64,000 bases of DNA from the NCBI GenBank assembly GCA_017472965.1, contig JAFUNR010000046.1, positions 1 to 64,000 of the forward strand. Direction: 5' to 3'. Positions within the stretch are counted from its first letter, which is position 1. The number at the start of each line of letters is the position of its first letter. Made by a program: the position numbers and the translations under genes. The DNA is from Oscillospiraceae bacterium. Lineage in GTDB: Bacteria > Bacillota > Clostridia > Oscillospirales > Ruminococcaceae. Shown piece by piece: positions 62,553 to 64,000 of the stretch. Under the pieces are notes generated by a model, which made no database searches, was not told the DNA's origin, and saw nothing but the letters and a program-made list of their open reading frames with translations.

Positions 62553-63683
62553 ATGCAGCTGACACAGGAAGTCATCCGCTATATCGATGCCCACCGGCAG
62601 GAGGCCTTTGACCTGCTGGTGGAGCTGGCGCAGATCCCTGCGCCCTCCAATCACGAGGAACGCCGCGCCGTTTTCTGCAAGGAGTGGCTGGAACGGCAGG
62701 GTGCACAGGGCGTGTACATCGACGAGGCGCTCAATGTTATCTATCCGCTGGGCGATACCGCCGGTCCCCTGACGGTGTACTGTGCCCACAGCGATGTGGT
62801 CTTTCCCGATACGGAGGCGCTGCCGCTGCGTATTGAGGAGGGCCGCATCCACTGCCCCGGCGTGGGCGACGATACCGCCAATGTGGCGGCGCTGCTGCTG
62901 ACGGCGAAATACATCGCGCAGCAGGGGCTGCAGCCGCAGACAGGCGGTGTGCTGCTGGTGGTGAATTCCGGCGAAGAGGGTCTGGGCAATCTGAAGGGCT
63001 CCCGCCGGCTGATGGAGCGCTTCGGTGCACAGATCAAGGAATTCATCTCGCTGGACGGCGGCTATTCCCATGCGGTGGACCGTGCCGTGGGCAGCCACCG
63101 CTACCGCATCGCCATCGATACCGAGGGCGGCCATTCCTACGGGGCCTTCGGCAACCGCAATGCCATCGCGTATCTTGCCTCCCTCATCGATACGCTTTAT
63201 ACTATGAAGGTTCCCCCTGCGGGGCGCACCACCTACAATGTGGGCACCATCAGCGGCGGCACCTCGGTGAATACCATTGCCCAGCACGCCGAGATGCTGT
63301 ACGAATACCGCAGCGATGATGCCGCCTCGCTGGAGATCATGCGCTGTCATCTGGCCGCCGCGCTGGATTTCTACCGCGCCAAGGGAGTGCAGGTCACCGC
63401 CGAGCTGGTGGGCGACCGTCCCTGCTCCGGCGAGGTGCACGCCGCCGCGCAGCAGGCTCTCAACGCCCGTGCCGCCGCCGCAGTACAGGAGCAGTACGGT
63501 GTGCAGCTCACCTTCGGGGCGGGCTCCACCGACTGTAATATGCCGCTTTCGCAGGGCATCCCTGCCATCTGTCTGGGCTGTTACAGCGGTGCAGGTGCCC
63601 ACACCCGCGAGGAATATGTCAACATCGATTCGCTTCACGCCGGCTTAAAGCTGGCCGCGCAGCTGATCCTGTACCATTTCTAA
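62553..63683 (+). CDS. M20 family metallopeptidase
   Basis: A 376-residue dizinc peptidase. Motifs are CAHSDVVFPD (HxD near residue 79), CPGVGDDTANVAALL (bridging Asp), VVNSGEEGLGN (Glu pair near residue 142) and the C-terminal HTREEYVNIDS. The dimerisation domain lies between. It most resembles PepT/acetylornithine-deacetylase relatives and probably cleaves small peptides in the cytosol. ATG 62553 follows AAAAGGAG; an in-frame start at 62526 lacks a site. It follows the PHP gene by 27 bases, so the two are co-transcribed. Confidence 0.88.
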   Translation: MQLTQEVIRYIDAHRQEAFDLLVELAQIPAPSNHEERRAVFCKEWLERQGAQGVYIDEALNVIYPLGDTAGPLTVYCAHSDVVFPDTEALPLRIEEGRIHCPGVGDDTANVAALLLTAKYIAQQGLQPQTGGVLLVVNSGEEGLGNLKGSRRLMERFGAQIKEFISLDGGYSHAVDRAVGSHRYRIAIDTEGGHSYGAFGNRNAIAYLASLIDTLYTMKVPPAGRTTYNVGTISGGTSVNTIAQHAEMLYEYRSDDAASLEIMRCHLAAALDFYRAKGVQVTAELVGDRPCSGEVHAAAQQALNARAAAAVQEQYGVQLTFGAGSTDCNMPLSQGIPAICLGCYSGAGAHTREEYVNIDSLHAGLKLAAQLILYHF

Positions 63684-63691
63684 GCCGCCGG

Positions 63692-63724
63692 TACAAAATT
63701 TCACCGTTTGTACATACAAAATTT
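63692..63724. repeat. Short direct and inverted repeats, possible operator
   Basis: TACAAAATTT occurs at 63692-63701 and 63715-63724, and TTTGTA-CA-TACAAA (63707-63720) is an inverted repeat overlapping the second copy. They lie about 25-55 bp upstream of a promoter. Confidence 0.45.
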
Positions 63725-63746
63725 GCTATCTGTACAAAGACGGCGG

Positions 63747-63776
63747 TTGCAATAAATCGGTTTTCCGGTTTATAAT
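63747..63776 (+). promoter_or_regulatory. Promoter of the last gene
   Basis: TTGCAA (63747-63752) and a perfect TATAAT (63771-63776) with 18 bp spacing. Confidence 0.75.
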
Positions 63777-63817
63777 AAAACCGTACCCCGAAATCAAAAA
63801 AAGGAGACTGACTGCTG

Positions 63818-64000
63818 ATGAAACGTTCCAACTGGATCCCCCTGCTGGCCGCAGGCTGTGCGGCAGCCGGTGTTGCCGCCGGTATTCTGGCCGTGCTCAA
63901 AAAGAAGAAAGCCGCAAAGACTGACCCGGTGGAGGCTGTCGCCGTGGATGTGACGGAGGAGTGCTGCCCCTTTGAGGAGCCCTGCTGCCCCGCCGAAGGC
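63818..64000 (+). CDS. Small membrane protein with Cys-rich acidic tail (partial at right edge)
   Basis: The first 61 residues are visible. A membrane helix (WIPLLAAGCAAAGVAAGILAV) is followed by the basic stop LKKKKAAK and an acidic segment with ECCPFEEPCCPAEG. The layout matches the 79-residue protein at 46824-47063. AAAAGGAG precedes ATG 63818 and a good promoter lies upstream. The gene runs past the window. Function unknown. Confidence 0.7.
   Translation, partial: MKRSNWIPLLAAGCAAAGVAAGILAVLKKKKAAKTDPVEAVAVDVTEECCPFEEPCCPAEG

Overview
The window looks like a chromosomal segment of an anaerobic, GC-rich (about 60 percent) Gram-positive gut bacterium, most likely in the Oscillospiraceae/Ruminococcaceae (Faecalibacterium/Gemmiger/Subdoligranulum type). 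This is inferred from the class III (anaerobic) ribonucleotide reductase, the clostridial Opp/Dpp lipoprotein transporter, two ECF S-components, FMN and manganese riboswitches, AGGAGG-type ribosome sites, and promoters of the TTGACA-17-TATAAT type. I saw no insertion sequences, phage genes, CRISPR arrays, tRNA or rRNA genes.

Layout. 1-6.8 kb: an MFS transporter (cut by the left edge) is divergent from a sugar operon of ROK kinase, SIS isomerase, GH78-like rhamnosidase and a DUF5107/TPR protein, ending in a hairpin and a 30-bp tandem repeat. 6.9-8.7 kb: a minus-strand pair, a TIM-barrel-like protein and a HAD phosphatase. 9.0-17.3 kb: a strongly expressed oligopeptide ABC operon whose second permease carries a seven-blade RCC1-like propeller in its outer loop and whose second ATPase carries a roughly 180-residue coiled-coil insertion. 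17.4-22.5 kb: a minus-strand group (acyltransferase, small unknown, SDR, TadA, CPBP protein) followed by peptidase T. 22.6-31.3 kb: a surface-glycan cluster making UDP-N-acetyl-L-fucosamine (CapE, CapF, CapG) with two glycosyltransferases, DUF2304, and an MBOAT/SGNH O-acylation pair. 31.3-33.9 kb: uridine kinase, a YhcH-family protein and PepV dipeptidase. 34-34.7 kb: an ECF S-component behind a structured leader that I cannot assign to a riboswitch class. 34.8-39.9 kb: a glycolytic operon, pgk-tpiA-gpmI, with a CofE-like gene at its end.

40.2-46.7 kb: a glycerophosphodiesterase, a small membrane protein, a Wzx-type flippase, a sulfatase and a carbohydrate-enzyme-like protein. 47-52.4 kb: the anaerobic ribonucleotide reductase locus. 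Here the large NrdD lacks the glycyl-radical tail; the tail is a separate 56-codon gene 2 kb downstream beside nrdG, and a compositionally different DUF4838 gene lies between them. 52.5-54.6 kb: a UROD-like gene divergent from an AraC regulator, with an AraC-style direct-repeat operator. 54.7-57.1 kb: a COG5610-type HAD protein divergent from an XRE repressor with matching repeats over the promoter. 57.2-59.0 kb: Mn riboswitch with mntP, then FMN riboswitch with ribU. 59.1-63.7 kb: acyltransferase, PAP2 phosphatase, a PHP-plus-discoidin protein and an M20 peptidase. A small membrane protein is cut by the right edge.

Common themes are uptake and intracellular breakdown of peptides (Opp system, PepT, PepV, M20 peptidase) and of decorated glycans (GH78, DUF5107, DUF4838, sulfatase and TIM-barrel proteins without visible signal peptides). 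Two unusual architectures stand out: the RCC1/coiled-coil-modified peptide transporter and the split class III ribonucleotide reductase.
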